This document shows positions 32,180-39,306 of a stretch of 48,438 nucleotides of DNA, piece after piece. The number at the start of each line of letters is the position of its first letter. Position 1 is the stretch's first letter. The translations under genes were made by a program, and so were the position numbers. The notes below the pieces were generated by a model, which saw only the letters and a program-made list of their open reading frames with translations, had not been told where the DNA came from and did no database searches. The stretch is from a virus. The stretch covers positions 1 to 48,438 of the IMG/VR virus record IMGVR_UViG_3300021961_000154. The stretch is one strand, 5' to 3'.

Positions 32180-32719
32180 TTAGCGGAATATTGCATAACA
32201 AACATACTTGGCATCAAGAAAAGAACCAGAATTGTTGCCAACAACCAAACGAACTGCTGATGTAGTTGGCGCAACTTCTGCCAATGATGGCGATGATATA
32301 AATGGTTGCGGGCCCAAAGTCCAACTAGCCGGATTTACTCCTTGCCCAACAACGGTGTAATTTATGTCAGGCATTGCAGTCGTAAAGTTAATGGTGTAGT
32401 CACCAGTGCCATTATCAGTAATGCTTGATACATTTCCAGACGCGCGGATTGCTACTGTTCCAGTACCGTTAAAGTTCACCCAAGCACGACACATGTAAAG
32501 CGGCGCTGTACCAGACACAGTAGCAACTTGTGCTGAATTTATGTTTGGCGTTGTTAATGTGGGGCTAGTCAAAGTTTTATTGGTCAGCGTATCCGTGGTT
32601 GTCAGTCCAACCAAAGTTGTGGTTGCTGCCGGGAGCGTAAGCGTGTTAGTCCCAGACACTGCTGGGGCTGAAATTGTTATAGCGCCGCTAGTATCGCCTG
32701 AAACGACAATTGAACTCAT
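32180..32719 (-). CDS. Tail fibre protein with TNKTLT shaft motif
   Basis: A 179-residue protein. The N-terminus MSSIVVSGDTSGAITISAP and the run DTLTNKTLTSPTLTTPNIN are typical of phage fibre shafts. The rest is a beta-rich domain (VNFNGTGTVAIRASGNV, MPDINYTVVGQGVNP) ending YVCYAIFR. The ATG at 32719 overlaps the preceding TGA and is preferred to a GTG four codons earlier. It probably forms a trimeric fibre end. Confidence 0.76.
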   Translation of the reverse strand: MSSIVVSGDTSGAITISAPAVSGTNTLTLPAATTTLVGLTTTDTLTNKTLTSPTLTTPNINSAQVATVSGTAPLYMCRAWVNFNGTGTVAIRASGNVSSITDNGTGDYTINFTTAMPDINYTVVGQGVNPASWTLGPQPFISSPSLAEVAPTTSAVRLVVGNNSGSFLDAKYVCYAIFR

Positions 32720-33195
32720 AGTATCAACCACCTTTGACCAGATGCGATTGTGATCACAACACCAGACGCAACCGTGACCGGGCCAACGGACATTCCGTTT
32801 GTACCAGTTGCAATCGTTCCAGACACTGATGCCGTCGTTCCATTCAACACAATGGCTTGAGTGCTGGTTCCACCGCCAAGACCTTGCACAGTCCGCTCTG
32901 CTGGAGCGGTAACAAACACATCCTTTGTGCCAGCACTGAAGTTGACTGCGCTACCTGCGTTGCTCGATGCCAGAATCGTGGTTCTGGCCAACGTGGTTCC
33001 GGAAGACGTGTACGTCCCGATGCCAACTTCCCATTCGTTGGCAGTCTGGTGCGCGATGGTGTAATAGGTGGTATTACCGTTGCCAATGACTGAGAAATTC
33101 TGATAGCCAGTTGGCGCAGTGCCACTGAGCGTAATCGTGCCTGTACTCGACGTGGTCGTCGTGTCCTTTACTCGATCTGCAAGAATCAGGGCCAT
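32716..33195 (-). CDS. Tail fibre-type virion protein with ADRVKDTT start
   Basis: A 159-residue protein. The segments ADRVKDTTTTSSTGTITLSG, NEWEVGIGTYTSSGTTLART and NFSAGTKDVFVTAPAER are a well-known arrangement in fibre and baseplate-type proteins of aquatic phages. The C-terminal part continues as a short shaft (SGTIATGTNGMSVGPVTVAS). Starts within TAATG of the repeat-protein gene and ends within ATGA of the next, so the three genes are coupled. Confidence 0.75.
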   Translation of the reverse strand: MALILADRVKDTTTTSSTGTITLSGTAPTGYQNFSVIGNGNTTYYTIAHQTANEWEVGIGTYTSSGTTLARTTILASSNAGSAVNFSAGTKDVFVTAPAERTVQGLGGGTSTQAIVLNGTTASVSGTIATGTNGMSVGPVTVASGVVITIASGQRWLIL

Positions 33196-34256
33196 TAAAT
33201 CACCGTGTCATCAATAAGCTGCCATCCGGCAGAAACATCATTACTTATCACCGTCCAACCAGCAGTTTCTGCACTATCCACCAACGCCCAGTTTGCAGTC
33301 TGCAAATCGTCAATTAATTTCCAATATATCGCTGTCACGCTGCCAGCAGAACCTCTTGCCGACACACCACTCAGGGCGATACTGACAGACCTGCCAACCG
33401 ATCCAACACTGCCCACCGCCGCATTGCCGGTAACCGCATTTACTCTTATCAAGCTTCCGGTCGATCCGGAAGCAGACACGCCAGTCAAACCAACCGTCAG
33501 GTTTGCCCCGACACTACCCGCAGAACCTAGTGCTGCATCGCCGGTCACAGCGACAACAGAACCAGCTATTGCTACAACTGTTCCAACTACACCGCTTGCC
33601 GCTACACCGGTCAACCCAACTACTGTTTCTGGGCCAACTGTTCCAGCAAAACCTAAGGCAATGTCGCCAAGCTCTGCCTCACTGATGGATGCCGACAACG
33701 AACCAACTTGACCACTTCCGGCTACGCCTGTCAGAGCAACCGTCGAAGTCATTGAGACGACTACAGTTCCAGCACTTCCACTTTCCACTACGCCGGTCAG
33801 GGCAGCACTCGAACCGGATGTTGCAGTAACAGTTCCGGCTGACCCGTTTGCTGCATTCCCTGTCAAAGCAATCGAGAAGGAGGTTGCGGGGGTTACCTGC
33901 CCAACTGCTCCTGATGCGTCAACTCCGGTCAACGCGAAATCTTTGTTGGGCGTGGCCGACCCAGCCAAACCACTTCCAGCAACTCCAGTCAGAGCAACAG
34001 AGAGACTTGGCTCTACCGTTCCAACCACGCCACTTGCAACAACACCCGTCAAAGCAGCAGCATTTGTAGCCGCTACCGCACCAACAAAACCACTTCCAGC
34101 ATTGCCAGTCAGAGCAACTGTGCTATCAGATGCAGCCGCAACCGTACCTACAGCACCACTGGCCGCACTCCCTGTTAAAGCTACTGTTACCGTCGTTCCA
34201 GAAGCACCCGGAAGTGCTGCGAACGGAGTTTCAGCGAATGCGGATATCCCGAACAT
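33195..34256 (-). CDS. Tandem-repeat virion protein (14 ALTG repeats, Trp-repeat tail)
   Basis: A 353-residue protein built almost wholly from repeats. Residues about 22-308 hold 14 units of about 20 residues with the pattern V-A-L-T-G-x3-S-G-x2-G-x-V; one unit (ELGDIALGFAGTV) is degenerate. Residues 312-353 hold four shorter units centred on WKLIDD, WALVDS, WTVISN and WQLIDD. The repeats should form a regular beta structure such as a solenoid or an extended fibre shaft. The ribosome binding site is weak. It lies at the head of the fibre block. Function is inferred from position. Confidence 0.78.
   Translation of the reverse strand: MFGISAFAETPFAALPGASGTTVTVALTGSAASGAVGTVAAASDSTVALTGNAGSGFVGAVAATNAAALTGVVASGVVGTVEPSLSVALTGVAGSGLAGSATPNKDFALTGVDASGAVGQVTPATSFSIALTGNAANGSAGTVTATSGSSAALTGVVESGSAGTVVVSMTSTVALTGVAGSGQVGSLSASISEAELGDIALGFAGTVGPETVVGLTGVAASGVVGTVVAIAGSVVAVTGDAALGSAGSVGANLTVGLTGVSASGSTGSLIRVNAVTGNAAVGSVGSVGRSVSIALSGVSARGSAGSVTAIYWKLIDDLQTANWALVDSAETAGWTVISNDVSAGWQLIDDTVI
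33333..34193 (-). repeat. Fourteen degenerate tandem units of about 60 bp
   Basis: The coding repeat of the ALTG protein. Units vary from 16 to about 24 codons and are well diverged at DNA level, so the array is old and under selection for the protein pattern. Confidence 0.8.
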
Positions 34257-34283
34257 AATCTACGCGGCTAGGCCGCGCTCCAA

Positions 34284-34784
34284 TTAGGTGGTCGAGAGGC
34301 GCAGCAGTGCAGTGCTCGTCGTGTTGCTCGGCATAGTCAGCGTGAACGTACCGGCAGTAATAGTCTGCGAACCGAACGTATGCACACTGACAGCCTTGTC
34401 GCTTTGGGTCGAGTTGTACAGAAGAACGGAGTCAAACGCCGTGGTGACGGTCAGTGCAGTCCACTGAAAGCTGGCGGTCGGAGTCCAGTACGCCACACCA
34501 GCCGTAGCCGAAGTGTTGGTGGACAGCGGAGCCGTGCCGTTGGTGACCGTAACGCCACCAGCCGTGTAGCCAGTGCCAGACGTGTTTGTGACCTCACCGG
34601 TTGTGGTGTATGCCGTGGTAGACGCATCCATCGTGGCGGACGCAAAGTACAGAGCCGCCTTGAAAGTGTCAGTGGTCGGAGCAGTCAAGCTGCCACGCGA
34701 AGTCAGCGTGGACGAGCCAAACTGATGCTGACCGAGCATCAGTTCTTTCAAAAACGTGGTGCACATTGATTGGGTGTTTGCCAT
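34284..34784 (-). CDS. Virion protein, TTAYTTTGEV family member 1
   Basis: A 166-residue beta-rich protein with TFKAALYFASATMDASTTAY, TTTGEVTNTSGTGYTAGGVT and the end TALLRLSTT. The same core occurs in the gene at 34981-35418, so the two are paralogues separated by one small gene. Probably a decoration or tail component. AGGAAA precedes the ATG. Confidence 0.74.
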   Translation of the reverse strand: MANTQSMCTTFLKELMLGQHQFGSSTLTSRGSLTAPTTDTFKAALYFASATMDASTTAYTTTGEVTNTSGTGYTAGGVTVTNGTAPLSTNTSATAGVAYWTPTASFQWTALTVTTAFDSVLLYNSTQSDKAVSVHTFGSQTITAGTFTLTMPSNTTSTALLRLSTT

Positions 34785-34792
34785 GATATTTC

Positions 34793-34984
34793 CTATCCAA
34801 AAAGAGATGTTTCACCGCCGACAGTCGGCCACTTTTTCAGCGTGACATGCGCTGATCTGTGGACCAATTCACCATCGAGCCAGTACTCGACCCAAGTGGT
34901 CAATTCATTGTCATCGTCAATCGAGCCTTCCCGCTTCTCCAGCAGGGCCTCATCTATATCACCTTTAGTGGTGGTTACGATCAC
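34793..34984 (-). CDS. Small conserved-looking protein, GTG start
   Basis: A 63-residue protein: IVTTTKGDIDEALLEKREG, DNELTTWVEYWLDGELVHRS and HVTLKKWP. I recall similar proteins in aquatic phages, always beside virion genes, without known function. It starts with GTG at 34984, overlapping the previous stop as GTGA, with GAGGA six bases upstream. Confidence 0.72.
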   Translation of the reverse strand: MIVTTTKGDIDEALLEKREGSIDDDNELTTWVEYWLDGELVHRSAHVTLKKWPTVGGETSLFG

Positions 34985-35418
34985 GATATCCTCACGATTG
35001 CGTTGGTGTTGTTGACGGCGGGGAACTGCACTTCAAACGTACCGGTAGACGTTTTGTCGCTACCAAAATCCAACACAATCATAGCTGGATTAGCCGATCC
35101 GTCATACTTGTAAATCAACGCGCCACGCGCCGTAAACGAACCAGACCAAGTGACATCGGCAAACGAGTAGTACGAAGTCGTACCGGACGAACCAACGGTA
35201 GGCACTTGGCTGATAGTTAGCGTTTGTCCGCCAGCCGTGTATCCTGTAGCCGACACTTCGCCCGTCGTGGTGTAGGCGGTGGTGGTCGAATCCAACGTGG
35301 CCGTGTTGGTATACAGCGCAATCTTGAAGACCTGCGTCGTGCCCGTACCCAGATTAAACGTGGCTGTGTTTAGCCCGTTCTTGTAGGTGTTGGTGGCGTA
35401 GTTGCCGGTGAAAGCCAT
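34981..35418 (-). CDS. Virion protein, TTAYTTTGEV family member 2
   Basis: A 145-residue beta-rich protein sharing VFKIALYTNTATLDSTTTAY and TTTGEVSATGYTAGGQTLT with the gene at 34284-34784. Ends AVNNTNAIVRIS, again like its paralogue. It follows the adaptor gene directly, with shared base 35418. Likely a tail or head-surface protein. Confidence 0.74.
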   Translation of the reverse strand: MAFTGNYATNTYKNGLNTATFNLGTGTTQVFKIALYTNTATLDSTTTAYTTTGEVSATGYTAGGQTLTISQVPTVGSSGTTSYYSFADVTWSGSFTARGALIYKYDGSANPAMIVLDFGSDKTSTGTFEVQFPAVNNTNAIVRIS

Positions 35419-36134
35419 CAGGTCACCTTCTGGCGGTACTGACCGCTGCGGTACGCATCTTGACGCTCCATGCCATCGCCCAGACGCTTGGCCATACCCA
35501 GTGCTTCCATGTATTTGGTGTTGTAGGCGGTGATCAAATCAGCCTCACCCTTCATAAAGGTATAGCCTTCTACGAGAGAGCCATAAAGCAACACGCTGTC
35601 AAAATTATCACCTAACCAAGTTTGGCCACTTGCGGCAGTGGTGATGCTTTCTGGGTAGTAATAGTAATGAAGCTCAACAACATATGAGGCATCGGGGGTA
35701 GGGCCAAGCAGGAAAGACAGTTCGTTGCTGATGGTTGAACCAGATACGGTCGGACCAAACAAAGCGTAATACGCTGGCAAACCCGTATCGGTTGGCGTGG
35801 GATACGCCTCACGAATGAAGTTCACATCTTTGTTCAGCAGGTACGAATACGCTCCATCCCCGTCTACAACAGCCAGCGAGTAAACCGCTAAAAAGTCAGT
35901 TGGTGATGATAGATACTTGTTGTTTGCAGTCACGCTGCCAGTCACGTTCTTGCGAAGCGATGGGAACTGGACAGTGTTGTAGATACGCTGTTCGGCTTGA
36001 GTGATGAACGTATTGATCTGTTCGGTACTCGTGAGCGTAGCCGTGCCTGTCCCTGCGCTGTCCGTGAAAGTGGACGCAGGGAAGTCATTCTCAAGGTATC
36101 CCTTGATGGTTTCAAACAGCGTACTGTAGTTCAT
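35418..36134 (-). CDS. Head-to-tail adaptor, gp11/tail-tubular-A-like
   Basis: A 238-residue protein joining portal and tail. Features are the helical start YSTLFETIKGYLENDFPAS, the middle INTFITQAEQRIYNTVQFPS, a Tyr-rich VVELHYYYYPESI, and the C-terminal SVLLYGSLVEGYTFMKGEAD with RLGDGMERQDAYRSGQYR. This layout is typical of T7 gp11-type adaptors and relatives in environmental podoviruses. Together with the gene at 36921 it supports a short-tailed particle. Confidence 0.8.
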   Translation of the reverse strand: MNYSTLFETIKGYLENDFPASTFTDSAGTGTATLTSTEQINTFITQAEQRIYNTVQFPSLRKNVTGSVTANNKYLSSPTDFLAVYSLAVVDGDGAYSYLLNKDVNFIREAYPTPTDTGLPAYYALFGPTVSGSTISNELSFLLGPTPDASYVVELHYYYYPESITTAASGQTWLGDNFDSVLLYGSLVEGYTFMKGEADLITAYNTKYMEALGMAKRLGDGMERQDAYRSGQYRQKVT

Positions 36135-36136
36135 GG

Positions 36137-36331
36137 TTACGCCATCGGGCCACGGGCCATTCTGCCCTTGGTCTGAGCTTTGCCACCACGCACTTCAATA
36201 CCCGAAGACTTGGCAACGTCAGGGTATCCGTTCTTGCCAGTCGAATTGGTATTTGGGCGCGGCTGCGTGTACTTGTTCATCGGGTTAGCAGTGTCAGCCG
36301 AGAAGAATTCAAACTTGTCGTTGGAGTTCAT
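36137..36331 (-). CDS. Small basic protein, 64 aa
   Basis: Starts MNSNDKFEFFSADTANPMNK and ends GGKAQTKGRMARGPMA. Low in hydrophobic residues, probably disordered. Coupled as TAATG to the basic gene upstream. Part of the small-gene cluster; function unknown. Confidence 0.68.
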   Translation of the reverse strand: MNSNDKFEFFSADTANPMNKYTQPRPNTNSTGKNGYPDVAKSSGIEVRGGKAQTKGRMARGPMA

Positions 36332-36483
36332 TACCGACCCCGCTGGTTGTTTGCACGCGCCATGTTGCGACCGACCTTGCGCATAGCCATGCCGGTTACG
36401 CCGCCTTTTTTCATACCATGCAGACGCTTTTCGTGCATCTTGACTTCTTTGTCTGCAATCTTTTTGACCTGTTTGGTGTTCAT
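36331..36483 (-). CDS. Very small basic protein, 50 aa, MKKGG-containing
   Basis: Read from ATG at 36483 to TAA at 36331-36333. The product begins MNTKQVKKIADKEVKMHEKR, has HGMKKGGVTGMAMRKVGRNM and ends NQRGR. It is strongly basic and carries the MKKGG sequence of the Lys/Gly-rich cluster. A stop-start overlap with the next gene (TAATG) supports it. It may bind DNA or RNA by charge; function unknown. Confidence 0.68.
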   Translation of the reverse strand: MNTKQVKKIADKEVKMHEKRLHGMKKGGVTGMAMRKVGRNMARANNQRGR

Positions 36484-36492
36484 TCTCTACTC

Positions 36493-36918
36493 CTATGAAG
36501 TCACTACTGTTACGCTGCCAATCGCAATCGTCAGCGCCAAGTTATTCGGCGTGAACCCTGCATCAATGCCTCTTGATCCACCCACCGGATTCCAACCCCA
36601 CTGGATGATTCTACTACCACCCTCGGGAGAGCCGCTACCCAAAGGTCCGGTGTTATTCTGCAAAACCTGCAACCCGCTGTTACCAGAAGTTACATAGCTA
36701 ACATCCGGTCTTGGTTCCCGTACAGCTTGCGGATCGTTAACCGGGTACAGACCTAACGACAACTGAGGCTGGTCAGGCTCCCAACATTCTGGGCACACCT
36801 TGATCGACACATTCTTGGTCTTGATAACCAAGTTCTTCAACTGCGTCAGCTTGAACCGAAAACCGCACCGGTCGCATTCCGCAATTGAATTTTTGCCAGA
36901 CGAAAATCTGTTTGGCAT
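36493..36918 (-). CDS. Zinc-ribbon virion-region protein
   Basis: A 141-residue protein. C15, C18, C42 and C45 in ECDRCG and VCPECW form a zinc ribbon. The C-terminal half has a Gly/Pro-rich region (NNTGPLGSGSPEGG) then IIQWGWNPVGGSRGIDAGF and a hydrophobic end VTVVTS. Sits between the two adaptor-like genes; probably a minor structural or assembly protein. Confidence 0.75.
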   Translation of the reverse strand: MPNRFSSGKNSIAECDRCGFRFKLTQLKNLVIKTKNVSIKVCPECWEPDQPQLSLGLYPVNDPQAVREPRPDVSYVTSGNSGLQVLQNNTGPLGSGSPEGGSRIIQWGWNPVGGSRGIDAGFTPNNLALTIAIGSVTVVTS

Positions 36919-36920
36919 GA

Positions 36921-37664
36921 TTACCTAATAAACTGTTCACGCGGCACAAACCGATCCGGAGCTTTCTCCCGATCTTCCGTAGCAGCCATTTCCCACTGCT
37001 CTGCGTACTCAGCTTTGAGCATGGCAATCCGAGCAGGATCGACGTTTGGCAGCTTCATGGATAGCTGGAATGCTAGCCCCGCCACCATACAAGGCATGAA
37101 GCGGAACGGCACATCTTGGCCGTTGATACCGTTACCGGCATCCTGAATACGGCGAAGCCGCCAGTACACAAAGGTGTAGGTCTGGCTGTTGTCTGGCGTT
37201 GGCCAGACGTGAATCCGTGGCGGAACCGCCACACCAGCGGAATCCGTAGCTCCTGAACGGCGCTGAATCCAAACCTGAATCGGTCGACCAACAGCGTTCT
37301 TGTTCGGGATCATGGCGTAGGTAGACTCGCTGATCCGACTGATGTTGATGTCAGTTTGGTTCTGGTACGTGCCTGTGCGGATTACGTGATCCAATAGATC
37401 AACAGTGTCAACAGGCAGATCGTAAGTAATGGTAGGAGTCGGGCTTGTATAAGCAAGCGTGATTTGTCCTTGCTCCACTGTCCACATGTTAATGCCACGG
37501 TTTGCCCACTCCATTGTCAGCAGGTTCAATGACCGTCGTGCCGTACGCATGTCGTAGCCCGAACGCAACTCCTGCCCGCAACGCTCAAACGCTTCCTCAA
37601 CCAGATTATTTAGGTCTAGGTTGAAGTTGTACGTATCAGTAGTTTTGTACGGAACGGTAGCCAT
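36921..37664 (-). CDS. Head-tail connector/adaptor, gp4-like
   Basis: A 247-residue protein. LDLNNLVEEAFERCGQELRS and YDMRTARRSLNLLTMEWANR form the N-terminal helices, followed by beta strands (YDLPVDTVDLLDHVIRTGTY) and YTFVYWRLRRIQDAG near the end. The order resembles P22 gp4-like packaged-DNA stabilisation or connector proteins. It binds below the portal in this model. The match is by motif memory, so the exact family is uncertain. Confidence 0.76.
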   Translation of the reverse strand: MATVPYKTTDTYNFNLDLNNLVEEAFERCGQELRSGYDMRTARRSLNLLTMEWANRGINMWTVEQGQITLAYTSPTPTITYDLPVDTVDLLDHVIRTGTYQNQTDINISRISESTYAMIPNKNAVGRPIQVWIQRRSGATDSAGVAVPPRIHVWPTPDNSQTYTFVYWRLRRIQDAGNGINGQDVPFRFMPCMVAGLAFQLSMKLPNVDPARIAMLKAEYAEQWEMAATEDREKAPDRFVPREQFIR

Positions 37665-37667
37665 TAC

Positions 37668-37925
37668 TTATTTCCTATACGCAGCAGTTTTCTTAGCCAC
37701 GCCTTTAGGTTGCGGTACAAACTGTTTTCCTGCAGCTTTACCGGCTCGCTTGGCACGGGTGCTGGCGGCGTACTCTTGCGGGGAGAGCGCTTTGATGGCG
37801 GCTTCGGGGAGATAACGCTCTCCCGTCGCTTTGCTTCCCTGCGTAGATGGCTTGCCACTTTTCGTGCGCCACTTTTGCTGGGTCCACGCTTTGAGGCTGG
37901 CTTGCGGTTTGGCGAGTCCACTCAC
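37668..37925 (-). CDS. Small basic protein, DUF5872-like second half
   Basis: An 85-residue basic protein starting at GTG 37925 (GTGA overlap with the gene before). It reads SLKAWTQQKWRTKSGKPS, TGERYLPEAAIKALSPQEYA and ends AKKTAAYRK. I recall this block from phages and algal giant viruses, where it lies in a DUF5872-type protein. An overlapping frame four bases away is open too, but its product has no family resemblance. GGGGGGTATAA before GTG supports this start. Confidence 0.75.
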   Translation of the reverse strand: MSGLAKPQASLKAWTQQKWRTKSGKPSTQGSKATGERYLPEAAIKALSPQEYAASTRAKRAGKAAGKQFVPQPKGVAKKTAAYRK

Positions 37926-38203
37926 TTATACCCCCCGCCAGACTTTTTGTACTGTAAAGCCAGCATCTGTGCTTTACGCGCAGACCACTGTCCCGGAGCA
38001 CCGCCTTTGCCACCAGCCTTGATGCGGTTGAACAGCGACTTGCGCATGCCCGGTTTGGTGTAGTTGCCAGCTTCATTCACGCGGCTTACCTTGCCGCCTT
38101 CGGCGTACATGTCCACATCCTGCGGATCGTCTTTCCGCTTGATGGTCTTAGCCTTCGGCATCTTGGCGGGGGCAATTGCCCCCATTCCGCGTGAGGGGCG
38201 CAT
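37922..38203 (-). CDS. Small basic protein with KGGxPGQWSARKAQ motif
   Basis: A 93-residue protein. It has KRKDDPQDVDMYAEGGKVSR with the aromatic-A-x-GG motif, then NEAGNYTKPGMRKSLFNRIK, AGGKGGAPGQWSARKAQMLA and the ending YKKSGGGYK. In algal virus proteins, as I remember them, this QWSARKAQ block is followed directly by the LKxWTxxxW block that here forms the next gene. Nucleic-acid binding is possible given charge; not shown. Confidence 0.76.
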   Translation of the reverse strand: MRPSRGMGAIAPAKMPKAKTIKRKDDPQDVDMYAEGGKVSRVNEAGNYTKPGMRKSLFNRIKAGGKGGAPGQWSARKAQMLALQYKKSGGGYK

Positions 38204-38799
38204 TAGCAGTACCCGCCGCCCTTCATGGACACTTTCATGCCCTTGGTCTTGCCGCGCTGGGCAATGCCATCAGCCGCTTTGTGGCCACCAGCCAGACCAC
38301 CAGCCGCCATCTTGATGATCGTGCCTTTGGTTTTGCCACGAGACTCGATGCCACCACCCTTGGCGTACTTGGCCATACCGCCTTTTTTCATCGCGCCCAT
38401 CTCAGCAGCTTCGTGCCGGATCATTGACTTGGGAGCGCCCTTCTTCTTCATGAAGGCCACTTCCTTGCCAACCATCGCCTTGGATTCTTTCATTCCGCCA
38501 GATTTCATACCGAGATTCCCCATTTGTTTGCCCGTAGGCAGCTTTTTGTCAACGCCTTTGTCCATAAGTCCTCCAGCTTTCATACCGGCGAACCGGTTGA
38601 GTTTGTTGAACGGCATATCCATCTTGCCGTGCTTCGTGTCCTGCTTGTTGATCACTGCTCTACCGCCACCAGCCATCTTCTTCAAACCTTCCTTTGACAT
38701 GCGTTCAGCATCGGCTTGCTTGATCCCGCTGCTCTTGGCAAGGGCAGGATTGTGCGCTGCGGCACGGAAGAGCTTCAGCTGTTTGGCGGTCCAAGGCAT
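38203..38799 (-). CDS. Lys/Gly-rich repeat protein with MKxGG and RGKTKG motifs
   Basis: A 198-residue basic protein. The N-terminal PWTAKQLKLFRAAAHNPALA and IKQADAERMSKEG look like a folded helical unit. The rest is a string of MKAGG, MKSGG, MKKGG, AKGGG, MAAGG and MKGGG. Two copies of RGKTKG are present, in IESRGKTKGTII and ADGIAQRGKTKGMKV. The ATG at 38799 overlaps the previous stop as TGATG. Function unknown; charge and position suggest a DNA-associated virion protein. Confidence 0.76.
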   Translation of the reverse strand: MPWTAKQLKLFRAAAHNPALAKSSGIKQADAERMSKEGLKKMAGGGRAVINKQDTKHGKMDMPFNKLNRFAGMKAGGLMDKGVDKKLPTGKQMGNLGMKSGGMKESKAMVGKEVAFMKKKGAPKSMIRHEAAEMGAMKKGGMAKYAKGGGIESRGKTKGTIIKMAAGGLAGGHKAADGIAQRGKTKGMKVSMKGGGYC

Positions 38800-39044
38800 C
38801 AGACCATCCGACCTTTCGTCTTGCCGCGTTGAGCGCAACCGTCTGCACGAGAGGAAGCTGAACCGCCTTTAGCAAATTTGACCGGCTTTTTGCTGGCTTC
38901 GTATGCTTTGTCTTCCGCTTCCTTGCGCTTCTGTTCCGCCTGTTTATCAGCAATTTCTTTGGGCATAGGAGCAGGGCCAGTCTTGTTCATCTCAGCCCAT
39001 TCCTTGCGGTATTGCGCGGCTTTTGCATCGTACTGATCAGCCAT
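38799..39044 (-). CDS. Charged small protein ending in RGKTKG motif
   Basis: An 81-residue protein. The first 60 residues are helical and charged (DAKAAQYRKEWAEMNKTGP, then KEIADKQAEQKRKEAEDKAY). It then has PVKFAKGGSASSRADG and ends CAQRGKTKGRMV. The end is the same composite module found twice in the next gene. GAGGAAA lies before the ATG. Function unknown. Confidence 0.74.
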   Translation of the reverse strand: MADQYDAKAAQYRKEWAEMNKTGPAPMPKEIADKQAEQKRKEAEDKAYEASKKPVKFAKGGSASSRADGCAQRGKTKGRMV

Positions 39045-39051
39045 GATTTCC

Positions 39052-39306
39052 TCAGCAGTTCCAAGCCCGGAGGCTTTTGTTGATACGGCTATTCGGATCG
39101 TTCGCCGTCTTCGATGAAGTCAGCTTCTTCTTCATCCCGCTCATACGGGCGCAGAACGACTTCTTCCGTGCCCCGCCTTCCGGTTGCGGACGTTTCAGCC
39201 CCGGCTTGCCCGGGTTGGCTGCGTTGTAGGAGGCTCGTCCTTTGGCGTTCAAACCACCAGCAGGATTTTTGCCTTCTTTGCGTTGCCATGCAGGTGTCTT
39301 AGCCAT
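39052..39306 (-). CDS. Small basic protein, DUF6321-like
   Basis: An 84-residue protein: KTPAWQRKEGKNPAGGLNAK, then RKKSFCARMSGMKKKLTSSK and NDPNSRINKSLRAWNC. I recall this order from a family, probably DUF6321, found in environmental phages and some large eukaryotic viruses. Conserved cysteines, Trp and Arg suggest a nucleic-acid-binding or metal-binding fold, unproven. Stop and start overlap with the glycosyltransferase gene as TAATG. Confidence 0.75.
   Translation of the reverse strand: MAKTPAWQRKEGKNPAGGLNAKGRASYNAANPGKPGLKRPQPEGGARKKSFCARMSGMKKKLTSSKTANDPNSRINKSLRAWNC

Noticed and set aside
37664-37921. An alternative 85-codon minus-strand frame overlapping the DUF5872-like gene
   Set aside because: Its product is a Pro/Ser/Arg-rich, low-complexity chain, whereas the frame at 37668-37925 gives recognisable conserved blocks.
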